A stretch of DNA of 64,000 nucleotides from an uncultured Clostridium sp. (GTDB lineage Bacteria > Bacillota > Clostridia > Lachnospirales > Lachnospiraceae): assembly GCA_947178445.1 (NCBI GenBank), contig CAMWYJ010000002.1, forward strand, positions 1-64,000, read 5' to 3'. This document shows, one piece after another, positions 16,268 to 24,202 of this stretch. The notes beneath the pieces are model-generated. The model made no database searches and was not told the DNA's origin. It saw only the letters and a list, made by a program, of their open reading frames with translations. Position numbers and translations under genes: made by a program. Numbering within the stretch: position 1 is the first letter of the stretch; every line of letters begins with the position of its first letter.

Positions 16268-17512
16268 ATGGACAACAGGCAAAAAGAATATTTTCAAAGG
16301 ATTGCTTCGAATTTTGAGACTCCAACCTATGTATTTGATGCAGGAATACTGTCAGAGCGGGTATCGCTAATCCGGGACAAGCTTCCAAGAGATACGACAC
16401 TTTGCTTTGCAATGAAGGCCAATCCGTTTATGACCGGTACACTTGCTAAGCTTGTGGACCGATTAGAAGTGTGTTCACCGGGCGAATACGAAATCTGTAT
16501 CCGTGAGCATATTGATCCGGAGATGATTGTCGTATCCGGCGTGAATAAGACACCTGCTTCCATGGAACGAATTTTTTCCTACAGCCATGGAGCCGGCATT
16601 TATACAATTGAATCCGAACTTCACTACCGGATTCTAAAGCAGTGCGCAGACAAGTTCGGGAAAAGACTTAAGGTTTTGTTAAGGCTTTCCTCTGGCAATC
16701 AGTTTGGCATGGATGAGGCTTCTCTCAATCAGGTGCTTTCCATGATTCAAGCTGATGATAAGATGGATGTAATCGGCATCCATTACTATGCCGGTACACA
16801 AAAAAGTGTGAAGAAAATTGAGAGCGAATTACAGCTTCTTGATGCATATGGTGACAAGTTACGGAAAGACTTTAATATAGAGAATCTGGAGTTGGAATAC
16901 GGACCTGGGCTTATGGTATCCTATTTTGAAAATGCCGGGGGCGCCGAACAGGAAGCCTCTGATGCATCTGCCCAGCTTCACGCACTAAGCAGCCTGCTTG
17001 CGGACATGAACGCATACAGCCACATTTCCATTGAGCTTGGAAGATTCCTTGTCTCAACCTGTGGATACTATATGACGCGGGTAATGGATATCAAGCATAC
17101 AGGCAAAACAAACTTTGCAATTGTAGATGGTGGTATTCACCAGATTAATTACTACGGACAGATGATGGGCATGAGAAAACCATATATCAGTCTTTTGAAA
17201 ATGTCTCAAAAAGATAATACGGTTCCGGCAGAGAGCCATTCCCAATGGACAATATGCGGTTCTCTGTGTACAGCAAATGATGTACTGGTGCGCCAAACCA
17301 CACTGGAAAACCTTGACGTAGGCGATATTCTGGTGTTTGAACGATGTGGCGCTTATTCCATAACCGAAGGTATGGCAATGTTCTTAAGCCGTGAGCTGCC
17401 ACAGGTACTTTTTACCGATTATGATGGGACAACACAGATATTAAGAAAGAAAACAGAAATTAACACATTAAATGGAAGAATGGAGGAATGGCAACATGGA
17501 GAAATTAATTGA
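16268..17512 (+). CDS. Fold-III PLP-dependent decarboxylase (DAP/ornithine decarboxylase family)
   Basis: The 414-residue enzyme has a TIM-barrel then beta-domain layout. The PLP Lys is K50 in CFAMKANPF. The barrel motifs are RLSSGNQFGM, the His in IGIHYYAGTQ, the phosphate loop EYGPGLMVSYF and the Glu in IELGRFLVS. The beta-domain carries GSLCTANDV (catalytic Cys and Asp at the dimer interface) and CGAYSITEGMAMFLS. These match diaminopimelate and ornithine decarboxylases. It starts four bases after the ligase gene and overlaps the carrier-protein gene by 17 bases, so it belongs to this operon. It may make the amino acid that the ligase activates. A racemase-like role is possible but less likely. 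Confidence 0.85.
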   Translation: MDNRQKEYFQRIASNFETPTYVFDAGILSERVSLIRDKLPRDTTLCFAMKANPFMTGTLAKLVDRLEVCSPGEYEICIREHIDPEMIVVSGVNKTPASMERIFSYSHGAGIYTIESELHYRILKQCADKFGKRLKVLLRLSSGNQFGMDEASLNQVLSMIQADDKMDVIGIHYYAGTQKSVKKIESELQLLDAYGDKLRKDFNIENLELEYGPGLMVSYFENAGGAEQEASDASAQLHALSSLLADMNAYSHISIELGRFLVSTCGYYMTRVMDIKHTGKTNFAIVDGGIHQINYYGQMMGMRKPYISLLKMSQKDNTVPAESHSQWTICGSLCTANDVLVRQTTLENLDVGDILVFERCGAYSITEGMAMFLSRELPQVLFTDYDGTTQILRKKTEINTLNGRMEEWQHGEIN

Positions 17513-17726
17513 GATTTTAGAGGAGATTTTACCGGGAAAGGATGTCGAAAATTGCACGACACTGATTGATGACCATATTCTGGATTCATTTGGTATCCTT
17601 TCCTTAGTATCTGAGATTGAGGACGCATTTGACGTTGAAATCTCTCCGGCTGAACTGATTCCGGCTAACTTCAATTCAGCTTCTGCACTCTGGGACATGA
17701 TTGGCAGACTGAAGGAGGAAAACTAG
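17496..17726 (+). CDS. DltC-like acyl/aminoacyl carrier protein
   Basis: This 76-residue acidic four-helix carrier has the phosphopantetheine Ser at residue 31 in DDHILDSFGILSLVSEIE. The DSF core (rather than DSL) is common in DltC and peptidyl carriers. The start at 17496 has GGAGG nine bases upstream and lies inside the 3' end of the decarboxylase gene, so the two are coupled. It would receive the activated amino acid from the adenylation enzyme and present it to the MBOAT protein encoded two bases downstream. It is distinct from the fatty-acid acpP at 35219. Confidence 0.9.
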   Translation: MEKLIEILEEILPGKDVENCTTLIDDHILDSFGILSLVSEIEDAFDVEISPAELIPANFNSASALWDMIGRLKEEN

Positions 17727-17727
17727 A

Positions 17728-19269
17728 TTGGAGTATCATTTACTGACCTACAGCCTGTTATTTCTGCCAGTGGTCCTAATCCTATACCAGCTTGCTCCGG
17801 CACGGATGCGCTGGATGGTACTGCTTGCCACTGACTACCTGTTTTTTTGGATGGTCAGCAAAGGTCTGATTGTCTACCTGCTTGTGGCAACACTGACTAC
17901 CTATAGTACAGGAAGAATCCTTTCCCATGTAACAGAGCATGCCACCGTAAAAGGAAAACAGCTTACGAGAAAAAAACGGATTATCCTCGCAGTTGGTATT
18001 TTTATCACATTGGGGATGCTGATTGTATTCAAATATTTAAAGGTATTTGGCATCACATTTATTGCACCAATTGGAATATCCTATTATACACTTCAGACTA
18101 TTTCCTATATGACAGATGTTTACAGGGGAACTGTCAAACCTGATAATGCGGGCAGTGGCACGCTTTCATCGAGAAGCAGTATTTCCAATACGGTAAATGG
18201 CATCGCGAAGGTTGCGCTTTACTTAAGCTTCTTCCCACAGATTATGGAAGGGCCAATCAGCCGGTATTCGGAAACTGCCGAAGCTCTTTTTGCAGGCAGG
18301 GGAATCGAATACAAGAATCTCGTATTTGGTTACCAGCGCATTATCTGGGGACTTTGCAAAAAAATGCTGATTGCAGACAGGCTGGCACCGGTTATTTATA
18401 AAATATTCAAGGACTACGAAAAATATGATGGTTCCGCAATCACAGTTGCAGTAGTCTGCTTTACCCTGCAGCTCTATACCGAATTTTCAGGATGTATGGA
18501 TATCATACTGGGGAGCGGTGAAATCTTTGGCATAAAGCTCCCGGAAAATTTCAGACAACCGTTCTTCGCAGAAAGTGCTTCCGATTTCTGGCGCAGATGG
18601 CATATTACACTTGGAACATGGCTCAAGGATTATATATTCTATCCGATTTCTTTAGCAAAACCTGTGAAGAATCTTGCAAAAAAGATAAAGGGTATCTGGG
18701 GAATCGGTGTCAGCAAATTTGTAGCACCTACCATTGCCCTGTTTTTTGTATGGCTTTCCAACGGAATCTGGCACGGTGCAGGCTGGACCTACATATTTTA
18801 CGGTATGTACTATTTTGTGCTGATTTTCCTTGAAAACATAACAGAAGCACCAAGGCAAAAGCTGATTGAACAAATGCATATCCATACAGACAAGCTGGGC
18901 TTTCGAATTCTCACAGGGATAAAGCTATTTATCATCATTAACCTTGGAGAGATGTTTTTCCGCGCAAAAACCGTTGCCCAGGGCTTTGATATGTTAAAGA
19001 ATATCTGCTTTGATTTTCATCTGCACTCTCTGTTGGAAACGGATTTTGGTATTGACAATTATGATATCCTTCTTTCCATGTTTGGTGTTTTTATTGTTTT
19101 TGTTGTCGATATTCTGCACGAAAAGGGAATCTCCATCCGGGAACGAGTTGCTGCTTTCCGTTTACCACTCAGATGGAGCTTTTGGTATGCCGTTATCCTT
19201 TTCCTTGTAATCTTTGGTGCTTATGGCGCAGGATACACGATCGTGGATATGATTTATGCAGCTTATTAA
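17728..19269 (+). CDS. DltB-like MBOAT acyltransferase
   Basis: The 513-residue membrane protein has about 11 hydrophobic helices and the MBOAT signature, with the conserved His in LSNGIWHGAGWTY (near residue 347) and the family stretches FFPQIMEGPISRY and SASDFWRRWHITLGTWLKDY. In the Dlt pathway DltB moves the aminoacyl group from the carrier protein across the membrane for transfer to a cell-wall polymer. The start is a TTG at 17728, nine bases after AAGGAGG and two bases after the stop of the carrier gene; no ATG nearby has a ribosome site. The acceptor polymer is unknown. Confidence 0.9.
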   Translation: MEYHLLTYSLLFLPVVLILYQLAPARMRWMVLLATDYLFFWMVSKGLIVYLLVATLTTYSTGRILSHVTEHATVKGKQLTRKKRIILAVGIFITLGMLIVFKYLKVFGITFIAPIGISYYTLQTISYMTDVYRGTVKPDNAGSGTLSSRSSISNTVNGIAKVALYLSFFPQIMEGPISRYSETAEALFAGRGIEYKNLVFGYQRIIWGLCKKMLIADRLAPVIYKIFKDYEKYDGSAITVAVVCFTLQLYTEFSGCMDIILGSGEIFGIKLPENFRQPFFAESASDFWRRWHITLGTWLKDYIFYPISLAKPVKNLAKKIKGIWGIGVSKFVAPTIALFFVWLSNGIWHGAGWTYIFYGMYYFVLIFLENITEAPRQKLIEQMHIHTDKLGFRILTGIKLFIIINLGEMFFRAKTVAQGFDMLKNICFDFHLHSLLETDFGIDNYDILLSMFGVFIVFVVDILHEKGISIRERVAAFRLPLRWSFWYAVILFLVIFGAYGAGYTIVDMIYAAY

Positions 19270-19290
19270 TGAACATTGGAGGAACAAAAA

Positions 19291-20205
19291 TTGAAGCTTA
19301 ACAAAAATATATGGAAATGCATTGGTTTCCTTCTGGGACTTTTCATAATTCTTGTACTTGTATCCGTTCTGTTTCGCCGCAAGGATGGACTGTATGTGTA
19401 TGACCCCCTCTCCTTTCATGTAAAGAGCTCGGATATTAAGGCGGAACCCGATTACAGTCTGGATGTACTCTTTTTTGGTGACAGCGAAGCTTATTCTGCC
19501 TTTTCGCCAAATTATCTCTACTCAAAATTTGGCTATACCTCCTTTTGTTGCGGAACTGCGGCGCAGAAGATTTGTGATACCTATGCCCTCTTAAAGGAGA
19601 ATTTTAAAACCCAGTCACCACAGGTTATTGTCCTTGAAACAAACTGCTTATACCGGGATTTGAAGCCGGAAGATGAAAACTCGGATCTGGTTATGGATCT
19701 TTTGACAGAATCCATGCCAGTATTTGCAAATCACTCTGCCTGGAAGCTCCTTGTGCGCAAAGCACTGCCAAAAGAGCGCGAAGCACGACGCAGAAAGCAA
19801 AAAGGATTTGTCCTAAGAAAGGATGTAAGACCTTATAAGGGCGGTAAATACATGAAAAAGACGAAGAAATCGGAAAAGATTTCAGAGGATATTCTGTCTT
19901 ATTTAAACCAGATTACAGATTTGTGCAAAGAAAACAACGCAGAACTTTTGCTGGTAAGCGCGCCTGCTCCTAAAAACTGGAACTACAAGAAGCACAACGG
20001 TGTAAAATCCTGGGCAGATTCACACAATATATCCTATATCGATTTGAACCTTGAAAAGGATTTGAAGATAAACTGGAAGACCGACACCAAGGATGGCGGA
20101 GACCATCTGAATTACGATGGCGCAAAAAAGGTAACAAAATATATAGGGAAATATTTCCAGGAAAATTATAATCTGACAGATCACCGAAAAGATTTGGAAA
20201 AATAG
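19291..20205 (+). CDS. DltD-like SGNH-fold membrane-anchored transferase
   Basis: The 304-residue protein has one N-terminal membrane helix (about residues 8-27) and an extracytoplasmic SGNH-like domain. Block I is FFGDSEAYS (nucleophile Ser) and the catalytic Asp-His pair is in GGDHLNYDGAKK near residue 271. It is shorter than typical DltD (about 400 residues). In Dlt systems this component completes transfer of the aminoacyl ester to teichoic acid outside the membrane. A TTG start at 19291 follows GGAGG by eight bases; the TTG at 19276 lies in the ribosome site itself. It is the last gene of the operon, with a terminator at 20211. Confidence 0.8.
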   Translation: MKLNKNIWKCIGFLLGLFIILVLVSVLFRRKDGLYVYDPLSFHVKSSDIKAEPDYSLDVLFFGDSEAYSAFSPNYLYSKFGYTSFCCGTAAQKICDTYALLKENFKTQSPQVIVLETNCLYRDLKPEDENSDLVMDLLTESMPVFANHSAWKLLVRKALPKEREARRRKQKGFVLRKDVRPYKGGKYMKKTKKSEKISEDILSYLNQITDLCKENNAELLLVSAPAPKNWNYKKHNGVKSWADSHNISYIDLNLEKDLKINWKTDTKDGGDHLNYDGAKKVTKYIGKYFQENYNLTDHRKDLEK

Positions 20206-20210
20206 AAAAT

Positions 20211-20241
20211 CAGCATCTAAACCATTTTGGCTTAGATGCTG
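20211..20241. terminator. Terminator between convergent operons
   Basis: CAGCATCTAA and TTAGATGCTG form a perfect 10-bp stem with an 11-base loop. It lies between the end of the Dlt-like operon and the end of the alpha-galactosidase gene and probably serves both. Confidence 0.7.
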
Positions 20242-20265
20242 TAATTATATGCTTATCCTCTAACA

Positions 20266-22449
20266 TCACTGCGCTTCTACAATCTCAATAATCCTGCTCT
20301 TGAAATCACCAAAGTCTGCATCAATGCGGATACCGGCATTAAGCAGTAATTCACCTGTATACGTCTCATTCCCCACAGTATAATTTTTAGATGGATCAAG
20401 ACCCTGAAGCCTGATAAACCGGCTCTTTGCGTTCGCTTTTGCCAATACCTGAACATAGGTTACAAGGGCATGCCGCTTTTCCTTATCTACCACCATAAAA
20501 CAGTCGTAAACATTGTTCTCGGAATAGGAAGCAAGGCGATAATAATCTCCCTCTGCAACGAGATGATGATACTTATGGTACATGGCAGTCTGCTCCTTTA
20601 CCATTTCCTTATCCTCATCCGAAAGCTTTGTTATATCCAGCTCATAGCCAAAGGTTCCAAAAAGCGCCACATGACCTCTCGTCTCGAATGGAGTATTTCG
20701 CCCAACCGTGTGATTTGGACATACACTCACATGGGCACCCATACATGATAACGGATATACCAGTGCAGTTCCCTCCTGAATCGACAAACGCTCTATCGCA
20801 TCAGTATCGTCAGAACACCAGATTTGTGGGCTGTAATAAAGCATACCCGGATCAAATCTTGCGCCGCCTCCAGAACAGTTTTCTAATAGCAAATCCGGGA
20901 AATCTGTAACCAGCCGCTCCTGCAACTGGTACACCCCTAACATATAGCGGTGGTAGAGCTCACCCTGCTGGTCTGCGGAAAGCTTCGCACCTCCAAGGGT
21001 GGTAAGCTGACGGTTCATATCCCATTTCACATAGGAAATATCTGCACTTCTTAAAATATCTGCTACCATCTCATATACCGTATCTACAACCTCCTGGCGG
21101 GACAAATCTAACACATACTGCGCACGGCTCTGCGTAATATCACGCCCCGGAATCTGGATTGCCCAGTCGGGATGTGCACGGAACAGGTTAGAATCCGGTG
21201 AAATCATTTCCGGCTCAAACCAGATACCAAACTTCATTCCCGTCTTTTTTACTTCCTCTACAAGATTGGAAAGCCCTCCCTTTAATTTTTCCTCATTTAC
21301 CTGCCAGTCGCCTAAGGAACTGTCATCACTGCTTCTTTTGCCAAACCAGCCGTCATCCATCACCAACATTTCAATACCAAGGGAAGAGGCTTCCTTTGCA
21401 ATATCAATTAATTTTTTCTCATCGAAATCAAAATACGTTGCCTCCCAGTTGTTGATGAGAATTGGCCGCTCCTTGTGAAGATACGAACTGCGGATTAAAT
21501 GATTGCGATAAAGCTCATGGAAAGTTCTTGTCATTTTCCCAAGTCCGTCTCCAGAATAGACCATAACGACCTCTGGTGCCGTAAAATAATCCCCAGGTGC
21601 TAATTTCCATTCAAAGCCTTCCGGATGAATTCCCATCATCATACGAACAGAATCAAACTGGCTTTTTTCCACCTGTGCAAAAAAGTTTCCGGAATAAACA
21701 AAATTCATGGCATAGACCTCACCATTCATCTGATTCGTCCCCGGAGTCACAAGAGCCATAAACGGATGCTCCTGGTGGCTGGACTCACCCTTAAAGGAAG
21801 CGATATTCTGCCTCCCATAGCCCACTGGCATTCTCTGTATGTGGCGCTCTCTTGCCCAGGATCCATACAATCCCATCACTTCAAAATTCGCATCATCCAT
21901 ATCTATGCAGGCACTCAATACCTTTTCCAGATATACCGTCTCACTGCCCCGATTTTCCACACAGACAGAACGGGTAATCGCATCCACATCATTAAATGCC
22001 GAATATTGCAGCATCACCCTGACTCCTGATACCGAATCTTTTAAAAATATATTAAGTGTCGTACAATCTGCCTCTTTCGCCCATGTTGCAGGAAGCCCTG
22101 CAAGCTTTGGCTTTCCCTCTACAATCTCATATCCCTGATATTCCAATTCACTTGCACGGTATCCATCCTTACTTCTCATACAAAATGCAGACTCTCTGTA
22201 ATCTCCCATTCCCGTCTGTGGATACTCAAAAGGTGCACAATCATAAAAAGAATTCGTCTCTCGCTTATTTTTGCTTGGAACAAATGGAGCCTGATCCTCC
22301 CTTAACAAAAACCGTAAATTGGCAGAGCCTATCCTTCTGCCATAATACACGTGATTCAAATATCTGTCATCCACAACTGCCATTGCATAGGTAGTACCTG
22401 GTGTGTGTAACAGAAACATTTTCTGCTGTTCATCATAAAGTATTGACAT
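20266..22449 (-). CDS. Alpha-galactosidase, GH36
   Basis: The 727-residue enzyme hydrolyses terminal alpha-galactosides such as melibiose and raffinose-family sugars. It has the N-terminal beta-supersandwich domain (to about 330), the catalytic barrel with MLVMDDGWFGKR, the nucleophile Asp in YVKWDMNRQLT and the acid/base Asp in WCSDDTDAIERL, and a C-terminal beta-domain. The motif ENCSGGGARFDPGM is typical of GH36. There is no signal peptide, so it acts in the cytoplasm on imported oligosaccharides. GGAGGT lies seven bases before the start. No transporter or LacI regulator is next to it, which is unusual for an utilisation locus. Confidence 0.95.
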   Translation of the reverse strand: MSILYDEQQKMFLLHTPGTTYAMAVVDDRYLNHVYYGRRIGSANLRFLLREDQAPFVPSKNKRETNSFYDCAPFEYPQTGMGDYRESAFCMRSKDGYRASELEYQGYEIVEGKPKLAGLPATWAKEADCTTLNIFLKDSVSGVRVMLQYSAFNDVDAITRSVCVENRGSETVYLEKVLSACIDMDDANFEVMGLYGSWARERHIQRMPVGYGRQNIASFKGESSHQEHPFMALVTPGTNQMNGEVYAMNFVYSGNFFAQVEKSQFDSVRMMMGIHPEGFEWKLAPGDYFTAPEVVMVYSGDGLGKMTRTFHELYRNHLIRSSYLHKERPILINNWEATYFDFDEKKLIDIAKEASSLGIEMLVMDDGWFGKRSSDDSSLGDWQVNEEKLKGGLSNLVEEVKKTGMKFGIWFEPEMISPDSNLFRAHPDWAIQIPGRDITQSRAQYVLDLSRQEVVDTVYEMVADILRSADISYVKWDMNRQLTTLGGAKLSADQQGELYHRYMLGVYQLQERLVTDFPDLLLENCSGGGARFDPGMLYYSPQIWCSDDTDAIERLSIQEGTALVYPLSCMGAHVSVCPNHTVGRNTPFETRGHVALFGTFGYELDITKLSDEDKEMVKEQTAMYHKYHHLVAEGDYYRLASYSENNVYDCFMVVDKEKRHALVTYVQVLAKANAKSRFIRLQGLDPSKNYTVGNETYTGELLLNAGIRIDADFGDFKSRIIEIVEAQ

Positions 22450-22600
22450 ATCTTACCTCCGTCCTCGCATCAGCGCAATTCATTATAACACATGTGTGTT
22501 TTGAATATTTTTTTATTTCCCGTTCTTCCCATATAGTCTAAATAAGCATGTTCTATATTATTTGTCAACCATTTTAATTAAATTTTTACTGCATATAATA

Positions 22601-22653
22601 CAAAAACCTGCATTTTATGATATTCCCTGTCAGAAACATCGCAAAATGCAGGT
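22601..22653 (-). terminator. Terminator of metK
   Basis: ACCTGCATTTT and AAAATGCAGGT form an 11-bp stem around a 26-base loop. On the minus strand the stem is followed by TTTTTG. It lies 82 bases past the metK stop codon. Confidence 0.7.
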
Positions 22654-22734
22654 CCTCTATCTCTCAATATACGTCTTCAGCCACTCCACAAATTCGCCAG
22701 AGTGATTTTCAAGCTACAGAAAATCATCTTTATT

Positions 22735-23922
22735 CTACAGATAGCTCTTTAATTTATCCACCATATCAAGCTTCTCCCATGGCAAATCAAGATCTGTACG
22801 GCCAAAATGCCCATATGCAGCAGTCTGCTTATAAATCGGACGACGAAGATCCAACATCTTGATAATTCCGGCCGGACGAAGGTCAAAGTTCTCACGAACA
22901 ATTTCTACAAGCTTGCGCTCATCAAGTTTTCCTGTTCCAAAGGTATCTACGCGTACAGAGGTTGGACGTGCCACACCAATTGCGTAAGATAACTGAATCT
23001 CACATTTATCTGCAAGTCCGGCAGCTACAATATTCTTTGCTACATATCTGGCAGCATAAGCAGCAGAACGGTCAACCTTGGTACAGTCCTTGCCAGAAAA
23101 TGCACCACCACCATGACGTGCATATCCACCATATGTGTCAACGATAATCTTACGTCCTGTAAGACCAGAATCCCCGTTTGGACCACCGATTACAAAACGT
23201 CCGGTTGGATTGATGAAGAACTTGGTATTCTCGTCCACCAGCTCCTTCGGAAGCACCTCATCAAATACATACTTCTTAATATCTTTATGAATCTGCTCCT
23301 GGGTTACATCCTCGCTATGCTGGGTAGAGAGTACAACTGCCTCAAGACGGATTGGTTTTCCATTTTCATCATACTCGACTGATACCTGTGTCTTTCCATC
23401 TGGTCTTAAATATGGCAGGGTCCCATCTTTACGAACCTGTGTCAATTTCCTTGCAAGCTTATGGGCAAGGCTGATTGGATATGGCATGTACTCCTCCGTT
23501 TCATTTGAGGCAAACCCAAACATCATGCCCTGGTCACCAGCACCAATTGCCTCAAGCTCCTCATCTGACATCTGGTTTTCCTTTGCCTCTAGTGCTTTGT
23601 CAACACCCATTGCAATATCACTGGACTGCTCATCAATCGCTGTAATGACACCACAGGTATCACAATCAAAACCATATTCTGAACGGTCGTAACCAATCTC
23701 ACGAATGGTCTCTCTAACGATCTTTTGAATATCCACATAGGCATTCGTACTGATTTCACCCATTACAAGCACAAGTCCGGTAGTAATAGAAGTTTCGCAT
23801 GCCACACGGCTGTTTGGGTCCTGCTTCATCAGTGCATCTAACACTGCGTCTGAAATCTGGTCACAAATCTTGTCAGGATGTCCTTCTGTAACAGACTCTG
23901 ACGTAAACAATAATTTTTCCAT
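22735..23922 (-). CDS. metK: S-adenosylmethionine synthetase
   Basis: The 395-residue enzyme makes S-adenosylmethionine from methionine and ATP. Signatures are [10 protein letters not shown] (adenine-binding hexapeptide region), [16 protein letters not shown] (phosphate loop), [17 protein letters not shown] at the N-terminus and [20 protein letters not shown] in the centre. Length and all three subdomains are normal. GGAGGG lies eight bases before the ATG. The leader carries a SAM-I riboswitch with a terminator, so expression falls when SAM is plentiful. Confidence 0.97.
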   Translation of the reverse strand: MEKLLFTSESVTEGHPDKICDQISDAVLDALMKQDPNSRVACETSITTGLVLVMGEISTNAYVDIQKIVRETIREIGYDRSEYGFDCDTCGVITAIDEQSSDIAMGVDKALEAKENQMSDEELEAIGAGDQGMMFGFASNETEEYMPYPISLAHKLARKLTQVRKDGTLPYLRPDGKTQVSVEYDENGKPIRLEAVVLSTQHSEDVTQEQIHKDIKKYVFDEVLPKELVDENTKFFINPTGRFVIGGPNGDSGLTGRKIIVDTYGGYARHGGGAFSGKDCTKVDRSAAYAARYVAKNIVAAGLADKCEIQLSYAIGVARPTSVRVDTFGTGKLDERKLVEIVRENFDLRPAGIIKMLDLRRPIYKQTAAYGHFGRTDLDLPWEKLDMVDKLKSYL

Positions 23923-23983
23923 AAATACCCTCCTTTGTTTTCTCCGGTTTTGCTAACTGCTCTTCAAACCGGATAATATCTGC

Positions 23984-24015
23984 AAAAAAAACCTTCAAAT
24001 CGGGGATTTGAAGGT
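23984..24015 (-). terminator. Riboswitch-controlled terminator of metK
   Basis: An 11-bp perfect stem (ACCTTCAAATC with GATTTGAAGGT, 3-base loop) is followed on the minus strand by seven T residues. GGATTTGAA in the stem can instead pair with TTCAAATCC at 24031-24039, giving the antiterminator form. Confidence 0.88.
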
Positions 24016-24038
24016 CGTTAAATTCCTATATTCAAATC

Positions 24039-24137
24039 CTCTTATTGATCGATTACTCGCTTCAGGTCGGCACCTTCCATCTGCTGGGGTTGCCGTGGCT
24101 TCACAGTCCCTTCTGACTCCACCACTCTGAATAAGAG
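24039..24137 (-). promoter_or_regulatory. SAM-I riboswitch (S-box) of metK
   Basis: On the minus strand the leader begins CTCTTATTCAGAGTGGTGGAG, continues through GAAGCCACGGCAACC and GGTGCCGACC, and closes with AATAAGAG, which pairs with the first eight bases as helix P1. These are the conserved S-box elements in order. The terminator at 23984-24015 follows directly. SAM binding stabilises P1 and so allows termination upstream of metK. Confidence 0.95.
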
Positions 24138-24173
24138 AAGTTTTTTCTGCTTCATACTATCTGTAACGTGATT

Positions 24174-24202
24174 AGAATACACCATATACCCTTAGCTGTC
24201 AA
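24174..24202 (-). promoter_or_regulatory. metK promoter
   Basis: On the minus strand TTGACA and TATTCT are separated by 17 bases. The -35 box lies inside the last codons of the upstream HD-GYP gene (stop at 24192), so metK has its own start of transcription, placed to begin just before the riboswitch. Confidence 0.75.
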
